A DNA stretch of 64,000 bases from Salinivibrio kushneri (GCF_005280275.1 NZ_CP040021.1:2776907-2840906), one strand, 5' to 3'. Positions 42,264 through 56,136 are shown, counted from the stretch's first letter. Numbers and translations: made by a program. The notes: a model not told the origin generated them from the sequence alone.

Positions 42264-42292
42264 ATAATAGGCTGGTTTTTATCGGGAGTCAA
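42264..42292 (-). promoter_or_regulatory. Promoter of the tRNA array
   Basis: Minus strand: TTGACT (42292-42287), 17-base spacer, TATTAT (42269-42264), then GCGCGCC, a GC-rich discriminator typical of stringently controlled stable-RNA promoters. The first tRNA starts 13 bases past the -10. Confidence 0.85.
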
Positions 42293-42369
42293 CACCTGAT
42301 TTTACCAACCGCACAACTTTTCGCCTTTCAAGCTAAAAAGCGGCTTGTGCGCGCTCAACAGTCAATATT

Positions 42370-43728
42370 CTACTTTTTTTTCGGCCGTTGCCAAGCCTCA
42401 ATTGTTCTGGGTTTAGCACGAGTGATGATAAGTTGACCATCAGCGACATCTTTGCTGATGGTACTGCCTGCCCCGACAGTCACCCCTTCGCCAATCACTA
42501 CCGGCGCTACCAGCTGAGAATCCGAACCAATAAAGGCATTATCTTTAATCACGGTTTTATGTTTATTGGCGCCATCGTAATTACAGGTGATCACGCCGGC
42601 ACCAATATTCACGCCGCGTCCTACCTCGGTATCACCCAGATATGTCAGATGATTGGCTTTGGAGCCTTCACCTAAGTGAGACTTTTTCATCTCGACAAAG
42701 TTGCCCACGTGGGCATCGCGCGCCATCTCGGCGCCGGGACGCAAACGCGTGAACGGACCAACCGTGCAGTCTTCTCCAACACTGGCCCCTTCTATCACGC
42801 TGTACGGGCGTACCAATGTATTATCGTCAATCTCGCAATCTACCAGTACACTGCCAGCACCGATAGTCACGTTATCGCCTAAGGTGACACTGCCTTCAAT
42901 AATCACATTGGCGTCGATGGTCACATCCTGCCCACATTGCAGCTGACCACGCAAGTCAAAACGGGTGGGATCTTTGAGCATCACACCACTGAGCAACAAC
43001 TGTTCAGCCTGCATTTTTTGGTATTCTCGCTCAAGGCGCGAAAGCTGAAGGCGATTATTCACCCCTTCCACTTCCACCGCACTTACAGGATGGACGGCTT
43101 GAATCGAGCGGCCTTGTTGATGTGCCAGCGCGATCACATCGGTGAGATAAAACTCGCCTTGCGCGTTGTTGTTATCAAGTTGCGATAACCAATGGCGCAA
43201 GTCACGCCCAGTGGCCACCAGCACACCCGTATTAATTTCAGTGATGGCAAGCTGGCTGTCAGTGGCATCTTTTTGCTCAACAATCGCGACCACTTCCCCG
43301 TTATCACGCACAATACGGCCGTAACCAGTCGGATCGTCCTGATGCACAGTTAATAAACCAATCCCGCCTTCAGGCTGCCCTTCAAGCAAACGGGTTAAGG
43401 TTTGCTCTGAAATCAAGGGCACATCGCCATACAGCACCAACACTTGCTCATCATCAGCAAAATGCGGCGCGGCTTGTTGCACGGCATGGCCGGTGCCCAA
43501 TTGATCCGCTTGCAAGCACCAGTTCACCGGTGTGTGAGCTAAAACGCGCTGCATAGTGTCGCCACCATGGCCATAAACCAAATGGATTTGCGAGGCGCCA
43601 AGGCCGTGACAGGTATCGATAACGTGCTCAACCATTGGTTTACCCGCTAGGGTATGAAGCACCTTAGGGGTTTGTGAATACATACGCGTGCCCTTACCGG
43701 CCGCGAGAATAACTGCACTGTATTGCAT
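42370..43728 (-). CDS. glmU: Bifunctional UDP-GlcNAc pyrophosphorylase/GlcN-1-P acetyltransferase
   Basis: A 452-residue GlmU (E. coli 456) for the last two steps to UDP-GlcNAc. The uridylyltransferase domain starts [16 protein letters not shown] and has VLYGDVPLI. The C-terminal left-handed beta-helix (about 250-452) has hexapeptide repeats and the acetyltransferase segment [22 protein letters not shown], read in parts, ending near the catalytic-site block. The frame is open upstream, but MQYSAV at 43728 is the family start. It is downstream of the atp operon as in E. coli, but glmS does not follow directly. Confidence 0.97.
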   Translation of the reverse strand: MQYSAVILAAGKGTRMYSQTPKVLHTLAGKPMVEHVIDTCHGLGASQIHLVYGHGGDTMQRVLAHTPVNWCLQADQLGTGHAVQQAAPHFADDEQVLVLYGDVPLISEQTLTRLLEGQPEGGIGLLTVHQDDPTGYGRIVRDNGEVVAIVEQKDATDSQLAITEINTGVLVATGRDLRHWLSQLDNNNAQGEFYLTDVIALAHQQGRSIQAVHPVSAVEVEGVNNRLQLSRLEREYQKMQAEQLLLSGVMLKDPTRFDLRGQLQCGQDVTIDANVIIEGSVTLGDNVTIGAGSVLVDCEIDDNTLVRPYSVIEGASVGEDCTVGPFTRLRPGAEMARDAHVGNFVEMKKSHLGEGSKANHLTYLGDTEVGRGVNIGAGVITCNYDGANKHKTVIKDNAFIGSDSQLVAPVVIGEGVTVGAGSTISKDVADGQLIITRAKPRTIEAWQRPKKK

Positions 43729-43834
43729 AGTCTTTCCGTGATAAAAGAGAGGCTTGTCTATTAAGTTGCCCTTAGTGTAACGCGTTTTAGCTTTCACGCG
43801 AATCACAGCCTGCAAGGTGGCCTTTGCAGGCAAT

Positions 43835-43864
43835 AAAAAAGCGACGCCGAAGCGTCGCTTTTAT
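43835..43864 (-). terminator. Terminator of the atp operon
   Basis: AAAAGCGACGC-TTCG-GCGTCGCTTTT: perfect stem with a TTCG tetraloop and T runs on both strands, 20 bases after atpC. Confidence 0.92.
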
Positions 43865-43883
43865 TCTCACCGTAAGTGCCTGA

Positions 43884-44306
43884 TTAACGCTTGTGCTTGG
43901 TCAGCTCGATCACTCGAAGCTTCGCAATCGCCTTAGCCAGGTCACTGGCCGCTTGAGCAAAGTCGACGTCTTTATGCTGATTGTGGATTTTATCCTCAGC
44001 GCGGCGCTTCGCTTCTTCCGCCTTAGCTTGGTCCAGTTCTTCACCACGAATTGCGGTGTCAGCCAGCACAGTGACTGTGCCAGGCTGCACTTCAAGCGTG
44101 CCACCAGAAAGATAAATAATCTCTTCGCTACCGCCTTGTTTGACGATGCGAACCATGCCAGGCGTGATAGCGGTCAGCAGCGGTGTGTGTCCTGCGTGAA
44201 TACCCAGTTCACCTTCGCTACCGGTCACCTGAATATGCTCAGCACGACCAGAGAACAATTGTCGCTCTGCACTGACCACATCCAGATGGAAGGTTATCGC
44301 TGCCAT
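43884..44306 (-). CDS. atpC: ATP synthase epsilon subunit
   Basis: A 140-residue central-stalk subunit of F1 that links rotation to catalysis and can inhibit ATPase activity. The beta-sandwich domain (about 1-87) has [34 protein letters not shown] and [19 protein letters not shown]. The C-terminal helical pair follows ([14 protein letters not shown]...). Last gene of the atpIBEFHAGDC operon. Confidence 0.97.
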   Translation of the reverse strand: MAAITFHLDVVSAERQLFSGRAEHIQVTGSEGELGIHAGHTPLLTAITPGMVRIVKQGGSEEIIYLSGGTLEVQPGTVTVLADTAIRGEELDQAKAEEAKRRAEDKIHNQHKDVDFAQAASDLAKAIAKLRVIELTKHKR

Positions 44307-44325
44307 ATCGCCTCCTACTCAAGCC

Positions 44326-45744
<1,419 letters not shown>

Positions 45745-45765
45745 CTAGTTCGTTAACCCTTGCCT

Positions 45766-46632
45766 TTACACCGCACTCGCGCCAGAAACAATTTCTGACA
45801 GCTCCTGGGTGATCGCAGCCTGACGGGCTTTGTTGTAGACCAACTGCAGATCATCAATCAGATTCCCCGCATTATCGGTCGCAGCTTTCATTGCCACCAT
45901 ACGTGCCGCTTGCTCACTGGCGAGGTTCTCTACCACACCTTGATACACTTGCGATTCGGCATAGCGAACCAACAAGGTATCGAGCAACGGCTTCGGCTCA
46001 GGTTCATAGATATAATCCCAAGCGTGGCTGCGCTGCATCTCCTCGTCGTCTGACTTTGGCAAAGGCAGCAATTGATCGATCACTGGGGTCTGTACCATGG
46101 TATTTTCAAATTTGTTGAAAACTAGGTACAAGCGGTCCAGCTCACCTTCATCATATTTTTTCAGCATCACCCCAACGGTACCGATGAGGTCTTCCAGTAC
46201 TGGGGTGTCACCCAGACCAGCAGTTTGTGCCACTACATTGCCGCCATAACTGTTAAAGAAAGCGGTGGCTTTCGCCCCAATCAGTGCCATATCGATTTCG
46301 GCACCTTTTTGGCTCCAACTTTCCATATCGTTGATGACACTTTTGAACAAGTTAATGTTCAAGCCACCACACAGTCCGCGGTCAGTAGAAATGATGATGT
46401 AACCAACGCGCTTGGCTTCCCGCTCTTCCAAATACGGATGGCGGTACTCCAAGTTACCCAGTGCAAGATGACCGATCACTTTGCGCATAGTGACAGCGTA
46501 TGGACGTGACGACTCCATGGCTTCTTGCGTTTTACGCATTTTGGAGGCTGCCACCATTTCCATCGCTTTAGTGATCTTCTGTGTGTTTTTCACACTTCCG
46601 ATCTTATTACGAATCTCTTTTGCGCCGGCCAT
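45766..46632 (-). CDS. atpG: ATP synthase gamma subunit
   Basis: A 288-residue rotor shaft of F1. Start [32 protein letters not shown] (read in parts) and the C-terminal coil [33 protein letters not shown](Q)EL are diagnostic. Normal length (E. coli 287). Confidence 0.97.
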   Translation of the reverse strand: MAGAKEIRNKIGSVKNTQKITKAMEMVAASKMRKTQEAMESSRPYAVTMRKVIGHLALGNLEYRHPYLEEREAKRVGYIIISTDRGLCGGLNINLFKSVINDMESWSQKGAEIDMALIGAKATAFFNSYGGNVVAQTAGLGDTPVLEDLIGTVGVMLKKYDEGELDRLYLVFNKFENTMVQTPVIDQLLPLPKSDDEEMQRSHAWDYIYEPEPKPLLDTLLVRYAESQVYQGVVENLASEQAARMVAMKAATDNAGNLIDDLQLVYNKARQAAITQELSEIVSGASAV

Positions 46633-46678
46633 AGTTACTCTCCATTAGTGGGCGACCACCGAAGTGGTCACCTACGTG

Positions 46679-48220
46679 TTACCAAGTCTGGGTCGCTTTG
46701 AAGTCATCCAACAGCTTTTTCAGCTGTGCTTCAACGTCATCGTTGTAAGCACCAGACTCTTCAATTTGAGCAGCCAGGTCAGCGTACTGGCTCTTCGCAA
46801 AGGCCAGCAGGGAACGTTCAAAGTCACCGATCTTGTTCAGCTCAACATCTTCCAAGTAGCCTTTTTCAGCCGCAAAGATCACCAGTGCCTGCTCGAACAC
46901 AGACATAGGTGCGTATTGCATCTGCTTCATCAGCTCGGTCACTTTCTGACCGTGATCCAATTGCTTCTTGGTTGCGTCATCCAGATCAGAAGAGAACTGC
47001 GCAAACGCGGCAAGCTCACGATACTGTGCTAGAGCTGTACGAATACCGCCTGACAGTTTTTTCATGATCTTGGTTTGTGCAGAGCCACCCACACGCGACA
47101 CCGAAATACCTGGGTCAACCGCCGGGCGGATACCTGCGTTAAACAGCTCGGTTTGCAGGAAGATCTGACCGTCGGTGATCGAGATAACGTTGGTCGGTAC
47201 GAACGCCGACACGTCACCGGCTTGCGTTTCAATGATAGGCAGGGCGGTCAACGAACCGGTTTGACCTTTCACTTCACCTTGAGTGAACTCTTCGACATAG
47301 TGAGCGTTAACACGTGCCGCACGCTCAAGTAGGCGCGAGTGCAAATAGAAAACATCACCTGGGAAGGCTTCACGACCTGGTGGACGACGCAGCAATAGCG
47401 AGATCTGACGGTAAGCAACGGCTTGCTTAGACAAATCATCGTAGACAATCAGTGCATCTTCACCGCGGTCACGGAAGTACTCACCCATTGCACAACCCGC
47501 GTAAGGCGCGAGGTACTGTAGGGCAGCCGCTTCAGAGGCCGACGCCACGACCACGATGGTGTTTTTCAGTGCGTCATGCTCTTCTAATTTGCGAACCACG
47601 TTGGCAATGGTCGATGCTTTTTGGCCGATCGCAACGTAGATAGAGTAAATACCAGAATCTTTCTGGTTGATGATCGCATCGATAGCCAGTGCGGTTTTAC
47701 CGGTTTGACGGTCACCGATGATCAGCTCACGCTGGCCTCGGCCGATAGGGATCATCGAGTCGACCGCCTTATAGCCCGTTTGTACAGGCTGATCAACCGA
47801 TTGACGTGCAATAACACCTGGCGCAATCACTTCGACTGGCGATGTGGTTTTTGCCTCGATAGGCCCTTTACCATCAATCGGCTCACCCAGAGTGTTCACC
47901 ACGCGGCCCAGCAGTTCAGGGCCAGTAGGTACTTCGAGGATACGACCCGTACCCGTTACCTTCATGCCTTCTTGCAGGTCCGAGTATGGACCCATTACAA
48001 CCGCACCGACTGAGTCACGCTCAAGGTTCAATGCTAGTGCATAGCGGTTGCCAGGCAGTTCAATCATTTCACCTTGCATCGCATCAGCAAGGCCGTGAAT
48101 ACGAATGATACCGTCGCTGACTGACACGATGGTACCTTCGTTGCGCGCTTCACTCACAACGTCGAATTTCTCGATGCGTTGTTTGATCAAATCGCTAATT
48201 TCCGTGGAATTAAGTTGCAT
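46679..48220 (-). CDS. atpA: ATP synthase alpha subunit
   Basis: A 513-residue non-catalytic nucleotide-binding F1 subunit, same length as E. coli AtpA. Walker A reads [13 protein letters not shown] (near residue 170). The conserved arginine region [16 protein letters not shown] is near 370. Start [16 protein letters not shown] at 48220; the open frame continues upstream but that part overlaps the ribosome-binding region after atpH. Confidence 0.98.
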   Translation of the reverse strand: MQLNSTEISDLIKQRIEKFDVVSEARNEGTIVSVSDGIIRIHGLADAMQGEMIELPGNRYALALNLERDSVGAVVMGPYSDLQEGMKVTGTGRILEVPTGPELLGRVVNTLGEPIDGKGPIEAKTTSPVEVIAPGVIARQSVDQPVQTGYKAVDSMIPIGRGQRELIIGDRQTGKTALAIDAIINQKDSGIYSIYVAIGQKASTIANVVRKLEEHDALKNTIVVVASASEAAALQYLAPYAGCAMGEYFRDRGEDALIVYDDLSKQAVAYRQISLLLRRPPGREAFPGDVFYLHSRLLERAARVNAHYVEEFTQGEVKGQTGSLTALPIIETQAGDVSAFVPTNVISITDGQIFLQTELFNAGIRPAVDPGISVSRVGGSAQTKIMKKLSGGIRTALAQYRELAAFAQFSSDLDDATKKQLDHGQKVTELMKQMQYAPMSVFEQALVIFAAEKGYLEDVELNKIGDFERSLLAFAKSQYADLAAQIEESGAYNDDVEAQLKKLLDDFKATQTW

Positions 48221-48236
48221 GCTCCAATTCCCCAAA

Positions 48237-48770
48237 TCAAGACTGCAATGCATCGCTCAGGCGGCGCATACGGCCACTTACTGAGTTATCGATGACCAAG
48301 TCTCCAGCTCGAATAATAACCCCGGCAACCAGGGTTTCGTCTACACTACAGTTCAGCTTTACTTTGCGCTCAAGACGCGCGGCGAGCTTGTCACTGATGG
48401 CTTGTTGTTGCTCTTCGGAAAGAGCCGTCGCTGAAATCACTTGAACTTCAACTTCTTTTTCCAGTTCCAAACGCATCGCTAGGAACTGCTCACAAACCTC
48501 AGGAAGAGCTTTTAAGCGCTTGTTTTCGGCCATCACCTTAATCAGGTTTTGACCAAAACCATTGAGCTGATCACCGCCAACTGTGATGAACATCTCTGCC
48601 AATGTGTCGGCAGAGAAAGAGGCGTCCAACATATGTTGAACACGTTCATCACGGGCAATCTCAGCAGTAAAGGCGAGCATTTCAGCCCATTGAGCTAACT
48701 CGCCTTTTTCTACCGCAAAATCAAAGGCTGCTTTCGCGTAGGGGCGAGCGAGTGTTGTCAGTTCAGACAT
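48237..48770 (-). CDS. atpH: ATP synthase delta subunit
   Basis: A 177-residue peripheral-stalk subunit (OSCP type) that sits on top of F1. Pattern: [26 protein letters not shown] at the start and [29 protein letters not shown] [15 protein letters not shown] at the end. Length equals E. coli AtpH. Confidence 0.96.
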   Translation of the reverse strand: MSELTTLARPYAKAAFDFAVEKGELAQWAEMLAFTAEIARDERVQHMLDASFSADTLAEMFITVGGDQLNGFGQNLIKVMAENKRLKALPEVCEQFLAMRLELEKEVEVQVISATALSEEQQQAISDKLAARLERKVKLNCSVDETLVAGVIIRAGDLVIDNSVSGRMRRLSDALQS

Positions 48771-48785
48771 TGCTGCCCCTCCTTG

Positions 48786-49256
48786 TTACAGTTCTGCAGT
48801 GATTTTATCGAGAAGATCTTTATGAGCGTTCTCATCAATAGAGCGCTCAATAATTTTCTCGGCACCAATAACAGCGAGCGATGCAACTTGCTTACGCAGC
48901 TCATCGCGAGCACGGTTACGCTCGGCTTCTAGCTCGGCTTTACCCTGATTGAGGATATTGTCGCGCTCAGCAGCCGCTTCAGCACGTGCCTCATCGAGGA
49001 TCTGTGCTTTGCGCTTATTGGCCTGCTCGATAATGTCAGTTGCGTTGCGCTTCGCTTCTTTCAATTGATCAGAAGCATTCGCCTGGGCCAAATCCAGGTC
49101 TTTGGCGGCGCGATCAGCCGCCGCGAGACCGTCAGCGATTTTTTTCTGACGCTCTTCAATCGCTTGCATCAATGGTGGCCATACATATTTCATGCAGAAC
49201 CACACAAAGATAGTGAACGCGATTGCCTGGCCTAGCAGAGTTGCGTTGATATTCAC
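48786..49256 (-). CDS. atpF: ATP synthase Fo subunit b
   Basis: A 156-residue protein, same length as E. coli. One N-terminal membrane helix ([24 protein letters not shown], read in parts) is followed by a long charged coiled coil (about 30-150) that forms the stator stalk to F1. Confidence 0.96.
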   Translation of the reverse strand: MNINATLLGQAIAFTIFVWFCMKYVWPPLMQAIEERQKKIADGLAAADRAAKDLDLAQANASDQLKEAKRNATDIIEQANKRKAQILDEARAEAAAERDNILNQGKAELEAERNRARDELRKQVASLAVIGAEKIIERSIDENAHKDLLDKITAEL

Positions 49257-49308
49257 AACGGCGCCTCCTTAATCATAAGCTAAAGGGTCTGTTCAGCTAT
49301 TAGCCAGT

Positions 49309-49602
<294 letters not shown>

Positions 49603-49630
49603 CTAACAAATTGCTTTCTAAAAAATGTCA

Positions 49631-50422
<792 letters not shown>

Positions 50423-50427
50423 TCATC

Positions 50428-50817
50428 CTATTTGTTGTTGTTAATGAATAAAACTGGCGCGAGGATATTAATCCCTAATGCCAGCAAATAGGCCAGTTTG
50501 AGGGGAAGCAATTCCACCTCGACATACAGGTAAGCAAGGACAAACAAGACGACAGTCAGTGAAATTTTCAACACTTCACCGCTAAAGAAGGACGCCACCA
50601 CGAATTTCGCCGCTCTGGCCCCACTAAAAAGGAAAGCACACGCCGCAAACGCAGCATTGGCAACCACAAAGATGCCTCCACCGATCAGCGCGGATTTTCC
50701 CCAGTCGACATTGATAGCAAGTGCCATCACGATTGCCGTTGCTAATACGACGCCAGCTTGCAAAAGCACCAATTTTGTCGCGATTTCACGACCCGGCCGC
50801 GCGAGCGTCGATACCAT
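50428..50817 (-). CDS. atpI: AtpI, F1Fo assembly-associated membrane protein
   Basis: A 129-residue protein with four predicted membrane helices (for example LVLLQAGVVLATAIVMALAI and LTVVLFVLAYLYVEVELLPL). It matches AtpI in length and place as first gene of the operon; AtpI is non-essential and aids c-ring assembly. The frame opens further upstream, but MVSTLARPGREIATK at 50817 is the plausible start with GAGGAAC nearby. Confidence 0.92.
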   Translation of the reverse strand: MVSTLARPGREIATKLVLLQAGVVLATAIVMALAINVDWGKSALIGGGIFVVANAAFAACAFLFSGARAAKFVVASFFSGEVLKISLTVVLFVLAYLYVEVELLPLKLAYLLALGINILAPVLFINNNK

Positions 50818-50877
50818 GTATTTGTTCCTCGATTCCGTTCCACTTAGCACTGTTGCCGTGCTGGGAAAACAGCAAAA

Positions 50878-50905
50878 ATTATACGTTTCGCCCCAACTAA
50901 TGCAA
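50878..50905 (-). promoter_or_regulatory. Promoter of the atp operon
   Basis: Minus strand: TTGCAT (50905-50900), 16-base spacer, perfect TATAAT (50883-50878). It lies about 60 bases upstream of atpI and 90 bases downstream of the parB stop. Confidence 0.82.
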
Positions 50906-50997
50906 TCGCATCGATGTAAAAAAGCGGGGAAAATTTTACAACAGAGTAACCTGATCACAGTAAGCGCTTTTATGTAACAAAAAGCGAATGGCATAGG

Positions 50998-51888
50998 TCA
51001 CATTTCTTCGTCGAAAATTGCAAGAATTTGCGCTAATTTTTCGGATTCTTCAAAATTAATCACCAATTTCCCACTGCCGTTTTTCTGTTGTGTTAATGCG
51101 ACGCTGGCCCCTAATTTGTCCCCTAAACGCTGCTGGAGCGCTTCAACCTCAGGTGACGATTTAGGCTTTTCCGTCTCAACAGGCGGCGAAAGCATCTTTT
51201 TTACTAGTTTTTCTATCTGGCGAACCGTCATCTTTTTGTTGACGGCGGTCAGCGCCGCATCGATTTGTGCGTCGCCTTCTAACGCCAGCAGGGCACGTGC
51301 GTGACCCATCTCGAGTTGTTTGTTAAGCAGCAGCTGCCGCACCCCCGATTCCAACCCATTTAACCTCAGTAGGTTACTAATGGTGGTCCGGGATTTACCG
51401 AGTGACTCCGCCAACTGTTGGTGAGTCAGCTCAAATTCGTCAACTAAGCGCGCCAATGCCTGGGCTTCTTCCATCGCATTGAGGTTTTCGCGCTGAATGT
51501 TCTCAATCAAGGCCACCGCACTGGCGACCTTATCGCTCATCTCGCGCACCAAGCAGGGCACATTGTTAAGCCCTGCTTGCTTAGCGGCACGCCAGCGACG
51601 CTCACCGGCAATGATTTCATAGCGTCCGGCTGCCACTTGACGGACCACCAAAGGCTGAATAATACCTTGCGCGCGGATGGACTCGGTTAATTCTTCCAGT
51701 GCCTCTTCAGCCATATCTTGACGTGGCTGATACTGACCGGGATCCAACGCAGTAACGGGCAACTGCTGCAATTCGCTGTTACTCGTATTGGTGGACTCAG
51801 GGGAAGCTTGGGTGGATGACTGTGCATGTGCACTGGTCGCCAACAAGGCATCCAGGCCCTTTCCAAGACCGCGTTTCGCTGAATTCAT
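50998..51888 (-). CDS. parB: Chromosome partitioning protein ParB
   Basis: A 296-residue ParB/Spo0J CTPase that binds parS and spreads over origin-proximal DNA. The N-terminal basic start RGLGKGLDALLA, the ParB/Srx CTP-binding segment (PGQYQPRQDM...GERRWRAAKQAGL), the helix-turn-helix (LAESLGKSRTTISNLLRL) and the C-terminal dimerisation domain (about 230-296) are all present. It overlaps none and follows parA by eight bases. Position beside oriC fits a main-chromosome ParB. Confidence 0.96.
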   Translation of the reverse strand: MNSAKRGLGKGLDALLATSAHAQSSTQASPESTNTSNSELQQLPVTALDPGQYQPRQDMAEEALEELTESIRAQGIIQPLVVRQVAAGRYEIIAGERRWRAAKQAGLNNVPCLVREMSDKVASAVALIENIQRENLNAMEEAQALARLVDEFELTHQQLAESLGKSRTTISNLLRLNGLESGVRQLLLNKQLEMGHARALLALEGDAQIDAALTAVNKKMTVRQIEKLVKKMLSPPVETEKPKSSPEVEALQQRLGDKLGASVALTQQKNGSGKLVINFEESEKLAQILAIFDEEM

Positions 51889-51896
51889 TGTTTTCC

Positions 51897-52694
51897 TCAG
51901 GCATTGACAGCGTCAGGCGAGGAGCGTGCTTGCTCTTCGCGACGCAAGATTTCACCCGCAAGGGCGAGGTAGGCTTTGGCACCGCTCGATAATTTGTCGT
52001 AGTACATGGCAGGTCGGCCATGACTTGGCGCTTCCGCAAGCCGCACGTTGCGAGGAATCACCGTACGATACACCTTATCACCGAAGTGTTTTTTGATCTG
52101 ATCCGATACTTCGGTCGCTAATCGGTTACGCGGATCGTACATGGTGCGCAGCACCCCTTCCACGTGAAGCTCAGCGTTGACCACACTGGCCAGCTTGCTG
52201 ATGGTATCCATCAATGCGGTTAACCCCTCTAGGGCAAAGTACTCACACTGCATAGGAACCAACACAGAGTTAGCAGCGGTCATTGCGTTAATCGTCAGCA
52301 AGTTAAGCGATGGTGGGCAGTCGATAAAAATATAATCATAACGGTCCACCACAGGCTCCAGCATGGTGCGCAGGCGCACTTCGCGAGCGAACACTTCCAT
52401 CAGCTTAATTTCTGCCGCAGTCACGTCGCCATTGGCGGCGATCAGGTGATAGCTGCCTGCCGTATCGTCCACCACAACTTGCTCAAACGGTGTGTCTTCA
52501 ATTAAAAGATCGTAGGCGGTGGCATGCACATCGTATTTGTCCACCCCACTGGCCATGGTCGCGTTACCTTGTGGGTCTAAATCAATCAGTAGCACCTTAC
52601 GATTAGTGGCAGCCAGTGACGCTGCAAGGTTGACACTGGTGGTGGTTTTCCCCACGCCGCCTTTCTGGTTTGCTACCGCGATAACTTTACCCAC
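51897..52694 (-). CDS. parA: Chromosome partitioning ATPase ParA (Soj)
   Basis: A 265-residue deviant-Walker ATPase: AVANQKGGVGKTTTSVNLAA at residues 6-25, the switch DLDPQGNATMA, and IDCPPSLNLLTINAM. It moves ParB-bound origins. The order rsmG-parA-parB next to mnmG is the standard origin-side cluster. Confidence 0.97.
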   Translation of the reverse strand: MGKVIAVANQKGGVGKTTTSVNLAASLAATNRKVLLIDLDPQGNATMASGVDKYDVHATAYDLLIEDTPFEQVVVDDTAGSYHLIAANGDVTAAEIKLMEVFAREVRLRTMLEPVVDRYDYIFIDCPPSLNLLTINAMTAANSVLVPMQCEYFALEGLTALMDTISKLASVVNAELHVEGVLRTMYDPRNRLATEVSDQIKKHFGDKVYRTVIPRNVRLAEAPSHGRPAMYYDKLSSGAKAYLALAGEILRREEQARSSPDAVNA

Positions 52695-52707
52695 GTGCTC
52701 TCGACCT

Positions 52708-53334
52708 CTATTCGTTACTCTTTGCTCTCAAGATTACTAGATGACGCGCCCCTTCCAATCCCGGTACCTTCAAAGCTTTGATATCGGTCACAGAACAAGC
52801 GGCAGGCAAGGCATCCAGCTCCTGCTGGTCCACTTGCCCTTTCAGCGCGTAAAAATATCCCTCAGCATGAGGAAGATGCTGGCACCAGCTCACCATATCG
52901 TTCATCGACGCAAACGCCCGGCTCAATACGCCATCAAAGCCATCATCGGGAGTAAAATCCTCGACACGGCTTTGCACCGGCGTGACATTGTCTATCTCGA
53001 GCTCGTGCAACACTTGGCGAATAAAACGAATCCGTTTGCCTAAACTGTCTAGCAAGGTGAAGTGTTTATCCGGATTCGCGATAGCCAGAGGAATACCTGG
53101 TAATCCTGGACCTGTCCCTACATCGATAAAATGATCGCCGTCAAGATGGGGCGAAACAACCAAACTATCGAGAATATGTTTCACCACCATGTCTTCCGGA
53201 CGACGGACCGATGTCAGGTTGTACGCTTTGTTCCATTTGTTTAACAGGCGCACATACGCGAGAAGCTGCGCCTGTTGTTGTGACGACAAAGCCAGGCCTG
53301 CCTTGGCAAGCCCTTGCGTTAATTGTGATTCCAT
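52708..53334 (-). CDS. rsmG: 16S rRNA m7G527 methyltransferase
   Basis: A 208-residue SAM methyltransferase (GidB). [41 protein letters not shown] (SAM loop) and [16 protein letters not shown] are characteristic. Its start directly abuts the mnmG stop (53334/53335), indicating coupling. m7G527 loss is linked to streptomycin resistance in E. coli. Confidence 0.96.
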   Translation of the reverse strand: MESQLTQGLAKAGLALSSQQQAQLLAYVRLLNKWNKAYNLTSVRRPEDMVVKHILDSLVVSPHLDGDHFIDVGTGPGLPGIPLAIANPDKHFTLLDSLGKRIRFIRQVLHELEIDNVTPVQSRVEDFTPDDGFDGVLSRAFASMNDMVSWCQHLPHAEGYFYALKGQVDQQELDALPAACSVTDIKALKVPGLEGARHLVILRAKSNE

Positions 53335-55224
53335 TTATGCCCCTTTCTTCAGCATGCCTTGCTTTTTCAAGTGCACGAGCAAAATGGAGATCGCCGCGGG
53401 GGTCACGCCAGAAATGCGAGACGCTTTGCCGACGGTTTCCGGGCGTGCATCGGCAAGCTTTCCTTTCACTTCATTAGACAAGCCTTTGATTTGCTCGTAA
53501 TCAAGGTCAGTGGGCAGTGCCGTGTGTTCATGACGTTGCGACTTGGCGATTTCATCCTGCTGACGGTCGATGTAACCGGCATATTTTACTTGGATTTCAA
53601 CTTGCTCACTCGCTTGTGCATCATCATGCGCCGGACCAAATGTCGGCAAAGACACAATATCGTGATAACGCAGCTCGGGACGACGCAGCAAATCTTCGCC
53701 ATTGGCTTCACGCGCTAACGGTGTTTTTAACATGGCGTTAAGTGCAGTGACATCGTCCGAGTGTGGATGGATCCACGTACCACGCAGACGCTGACGCTCT
53801 TGTTCCATGTTTTCCATTTTCTGGTTAAAACGTGCCCAGCGAGCGTCGTCGACCAGACCAAGCTCGCGCCCTTTTTCGGTCAAACGCATATCGGCGTTAT
53901 CTTCACGCAGCAACAAGCGGTACTCCGCGCGAGAAGTGAACATACGGTAAGGCTCTTGGGTACCCATAGTGGAGAGATCGTCGATCAATACACCCATGTA
54001 GGCTTGATCGCGGCGCGGACTCCAGCCCTCTTTGCCTTGCGCTTGCAACGCGGCATTACACCCGGCAAGCAAACCTTGTGCACCGGCTTCTTCATAACCG
54101 GTGGTGCCGTTAATTTGTCCCGCGAAGAACAAGCCATCGATGAATTTAGTTTCTAGGGTCTGCTTGAGATCGCGTGGATCAAAGAAATCGTACTCGATCG
54201 CATAGCCAGGGCGGATCACTTTAGCGTTTTCAAACCCTTTGATCGATTGAATAATGCCCATTTGCACGTCAAACGGTAAGCTGGTGGAGATCCCGTTGGG
54301 ATACAACTCGTTGCTGGTCAACCCTTCTGGTTCAACAAAGATCTGGTGTTTATCTTTGTCAGCAAACCGCATCACTTTGTCTTCAATTGACGGGCAATAA
54401 CGTGGACCTATCCCCTCGATAACTCCCGCATACATTGGGCTGCGAGAGAGATTTTCGCGGATAACGTCATGGGTTTTTTCGTTGGTATAGGTGATATAGC
54501 ACGGGATTTGTTCCGGATGCTGGTGGACATTCCCCATAAATGAAAATACCGGACAAGGGGTATCACCATGTTGGGTTTGCATCACAGAAAAGTCCACTGA
54601 ACGGGCGTCAATGCGTGGGGGAGTACCGGTTTTCAGTCGGTCTACACGGAAGGGTAACGCACGCAAACGATCAGCCAGTTTATTCGATGGAGGATCGCCC
54701 GCACGGCCTCCTGAGTAATTATCCATACCGATATGGATTTTCCCACCCAAAAAGGTTCCGACAGTGAGCACCACTGTGGTCGCGCTGAACTTCAACCCCA
54801 TTTCTGTTTCTACGCCAGTGACACGATCCTGCTCGACGATCAGATCCACCACGGCTTGCTGGAACAAAGAAAGGTTCGGTGTATTTTCTAAGGTGTGGCG
54901 GATCGCCGCTTTGTACAACGCACGATCAGCTTGGGCACGGGTGGCTCGTACGGCCGGGCCTTTAGACGCATTCAATGTTCTAAATTGGATCCCGCCTTTG
55001 TCAATGGCTTGTGCCATGGCACCACCCAAGGCATCAATTTCTTTTACCAGGTGTCCTTTCCCGATCCCGCCAATGGCAGGGTTACACGACATCTGTCCCA
55101 AGGTGTCGATGTTGTGGGTCAACAATAGTGTTCGTTGATTCATCCGTGCGGCGGCCAGCGCCGCTTCGGTACCAGCATGGCCACCACCCACAACGATGAC
55201 GTCAAAGTGATCCTGGTAAAACAT
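53335..55224 (-). CDS. mnmG: tRNA uridine-5-carboxymethylaminomethyl modification enzyme MnmG (GidA)
   Basis: A 629-residue FAD enzyme that works with MnmE on wobble U34. The dinucleotide fold is [21 protein letters not shown] (in parts). Family blocks [22 protein letters not shown] (in parts), [11 protein letters not shown] and [17 protein letters not shown] are seen, and a helical C-terminal domain ends the protein. MFYQDHFD at 55224 is the start; the frame upstream runs toward oriC. First gene left of oriC. Confidence 0.97.
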   Translation of the reverse strand: MFYQDHFDVIVVGGGHAGTEAALAAARMNQRTLLLTHNIDTLGQMSCNPAIGGIGKGHLVKEIDALGGAMAQAIDKGGIQFRTLNASKGPAVRATRAQADRALYKAAIRHTLENTPNLSLFQQAVVDLIVEQDRVTGVETEMGLKFSATTVVLTVGTFLGGKIHIGMDNYSGGRAGDPPSNKLADRLRALPFRVDRLKTGTPPRIDARSVDFSVMQTQHGDTPCPVFSFMGNVHQHPEQIPCYITYTNEKTHDVIRENLSRSPMYAGVIEGIGPRYCPSIEDKVMRFADKDKHQIFVEPEGLTSNELYPNGISTSLPFDVQMGIIQSIKGFENAKVIRPGYAIEYDFFDPRDLKQTLETKFIDGLFFAGQINGTTGYEEAGAQGLLAGCNAALQAQGKEGWSPRRDQAYMGVLIDDLSTMGTQEPYRMFTSRAEYRLLLREDNADMRLTEKGRELGLVDDARWARFNQKMENMEQERQRLRGTWIHPHSDDVTALNAMLKTPLAREANGEDLLRRPELRYHDIVSLPTFGPAHDDAQASEQVEIQVKYAGYIDRQQDEIAKSQRHEHTALPTDLDYEQIKGLSNEVKGKLADARPETVGKASRISGVTPAAISILLVHLKKQGMLKKGA

Positions 55225-55312
55225 GATTAAAGCCTCAACCTGGTTAAGTGTTTGCGCATGAACTAAGCAAAAGGGGCGACATTCTAGCGCTTTTTCTGCC
55301 AACAGGGAACCA

Positions 55313-55600
55313 AACCTTGATCCGGATCGTTAAAGCGCATTGGCTTTATATATATAAGATCTTTATATAGATCTTTTATTAGATCTACTATTAGGGAAAG
55401 GGATCTTAGTGGATAACTCAAAAAAGATCATTGAGATCAAAGATCTTACAACGATCACTTTTTGTGGGTGGCCTTGGATCCGATCCTGTATCACCTGGGA
55501 TCAAAATAGGTAGTTATCCACATAGGGGGTAGGGAGTGAAAAGTATTAAATGGATAACTAAAGGAAGATCACTGGGTTATTCCTTAGTTATCCACAGTCT
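55313..55600. other. Chromosomal replication origin oriC (predicted)
   Basis: Between mnmG and mioC, the known oriC place in Vibrio and E. coli. Two perfect DnaA boxes TTATCCACA are at 55514-55522 and 55588-55596 (plus strand). One-mismatch boxes are on the minus strand at 55408-55416 (TTATCCACT) and near 55550-55558 (TTATCCATT). Fourteen GATC sites lie between 55319 and 55570. The AT-rich unwinding region is 55345-55395 and contains three tandem 12-base units, each beginning GATCT, at 55358, 55370 and 55382. Confidence 0.92.
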
Positions 55601-55617
55601 GGTTGGGTGTTTTTTGT

Positions 55618-56070
55618 TCAGTTAATCGTATGGAGAAGCGGTTCCCAGTCCGCTAACCAACGCTCAGCTTCATCTTCAGGGACCGGATGTGCTTGAATGT
55701 CGATATCAATCCGTTCGCCGATTTTGATCGCGCCTAAATCTTGCAGTAGCGCATCGGCCTTCATCCCGGCTTCACAAAAGGTGTCATAACTCGAGTCACC
55801 AATCCCCACCACGCCATAGTGAACATCACGCAGCATCGGGCGCTCGGCGAGTAATTGTTCCATCAAAGGAGCGATGCTGTCTGGAAAGTCGCCGGCGCCA
55901 TGGGTTGAGGTAATAACAAGTAAGGTGCTGGCACTGAGTACATCGTCTATGATCCCTTCATTGATCACGTGAGTCTGGTGGCCTTTGGCTTGTAAAAGAT
56001 CAGAGAGGTGATCGCCAACGTATTCAGCGCCGCCTAAGGTGCTACCGGTAATAATGGTGATAGTTGCCAT
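55618..56070 (-). CDS. mioC: Flavodoxin-like protein MioC
   Basis: A 150-residue FMN-binding flavodoxin fold: TITIITGSTLGGAEYVGDHL binds the FMN phosphate, and STHGAGDFPDS and VGIGDSSYDTFCEAG form the other flavin loops. E. coli MioC is needed for biotin synthase activity in vitro. It is transcribed toward oriC, and mioC transcription is thought to affect origin topology in E. coli. Confidence 0.94.
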   Translation of the reverse strand: MATITIITGSTLGGAEYVGDHLSDLLQAKGHQTHVINEGIIDDVLSASTLLVITSTHGAGDFPDSIAPLMEQLLAERPMLRDVHYGVVGIGDSSYDTFCEAGMKADALLQDLGAIKIGERIDIDIQAHPVPEDEAERWLADWEPLLHTIN

Positions 56071-56136
56071 ACGTTCCTCGTCGTTAAGGTTGTCGTCCCT
56101 AGTATTTCGGCCTTATTGCAAGGAGTCAATCACCGC

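Noticed and set aside
50998..55224. Search for parS sites near parAB
   Set aside because: I looked for TGTTTCACGTGAAACA-like palindromes and found none by eye in the window. They are often kilobases away, so absence here means little.
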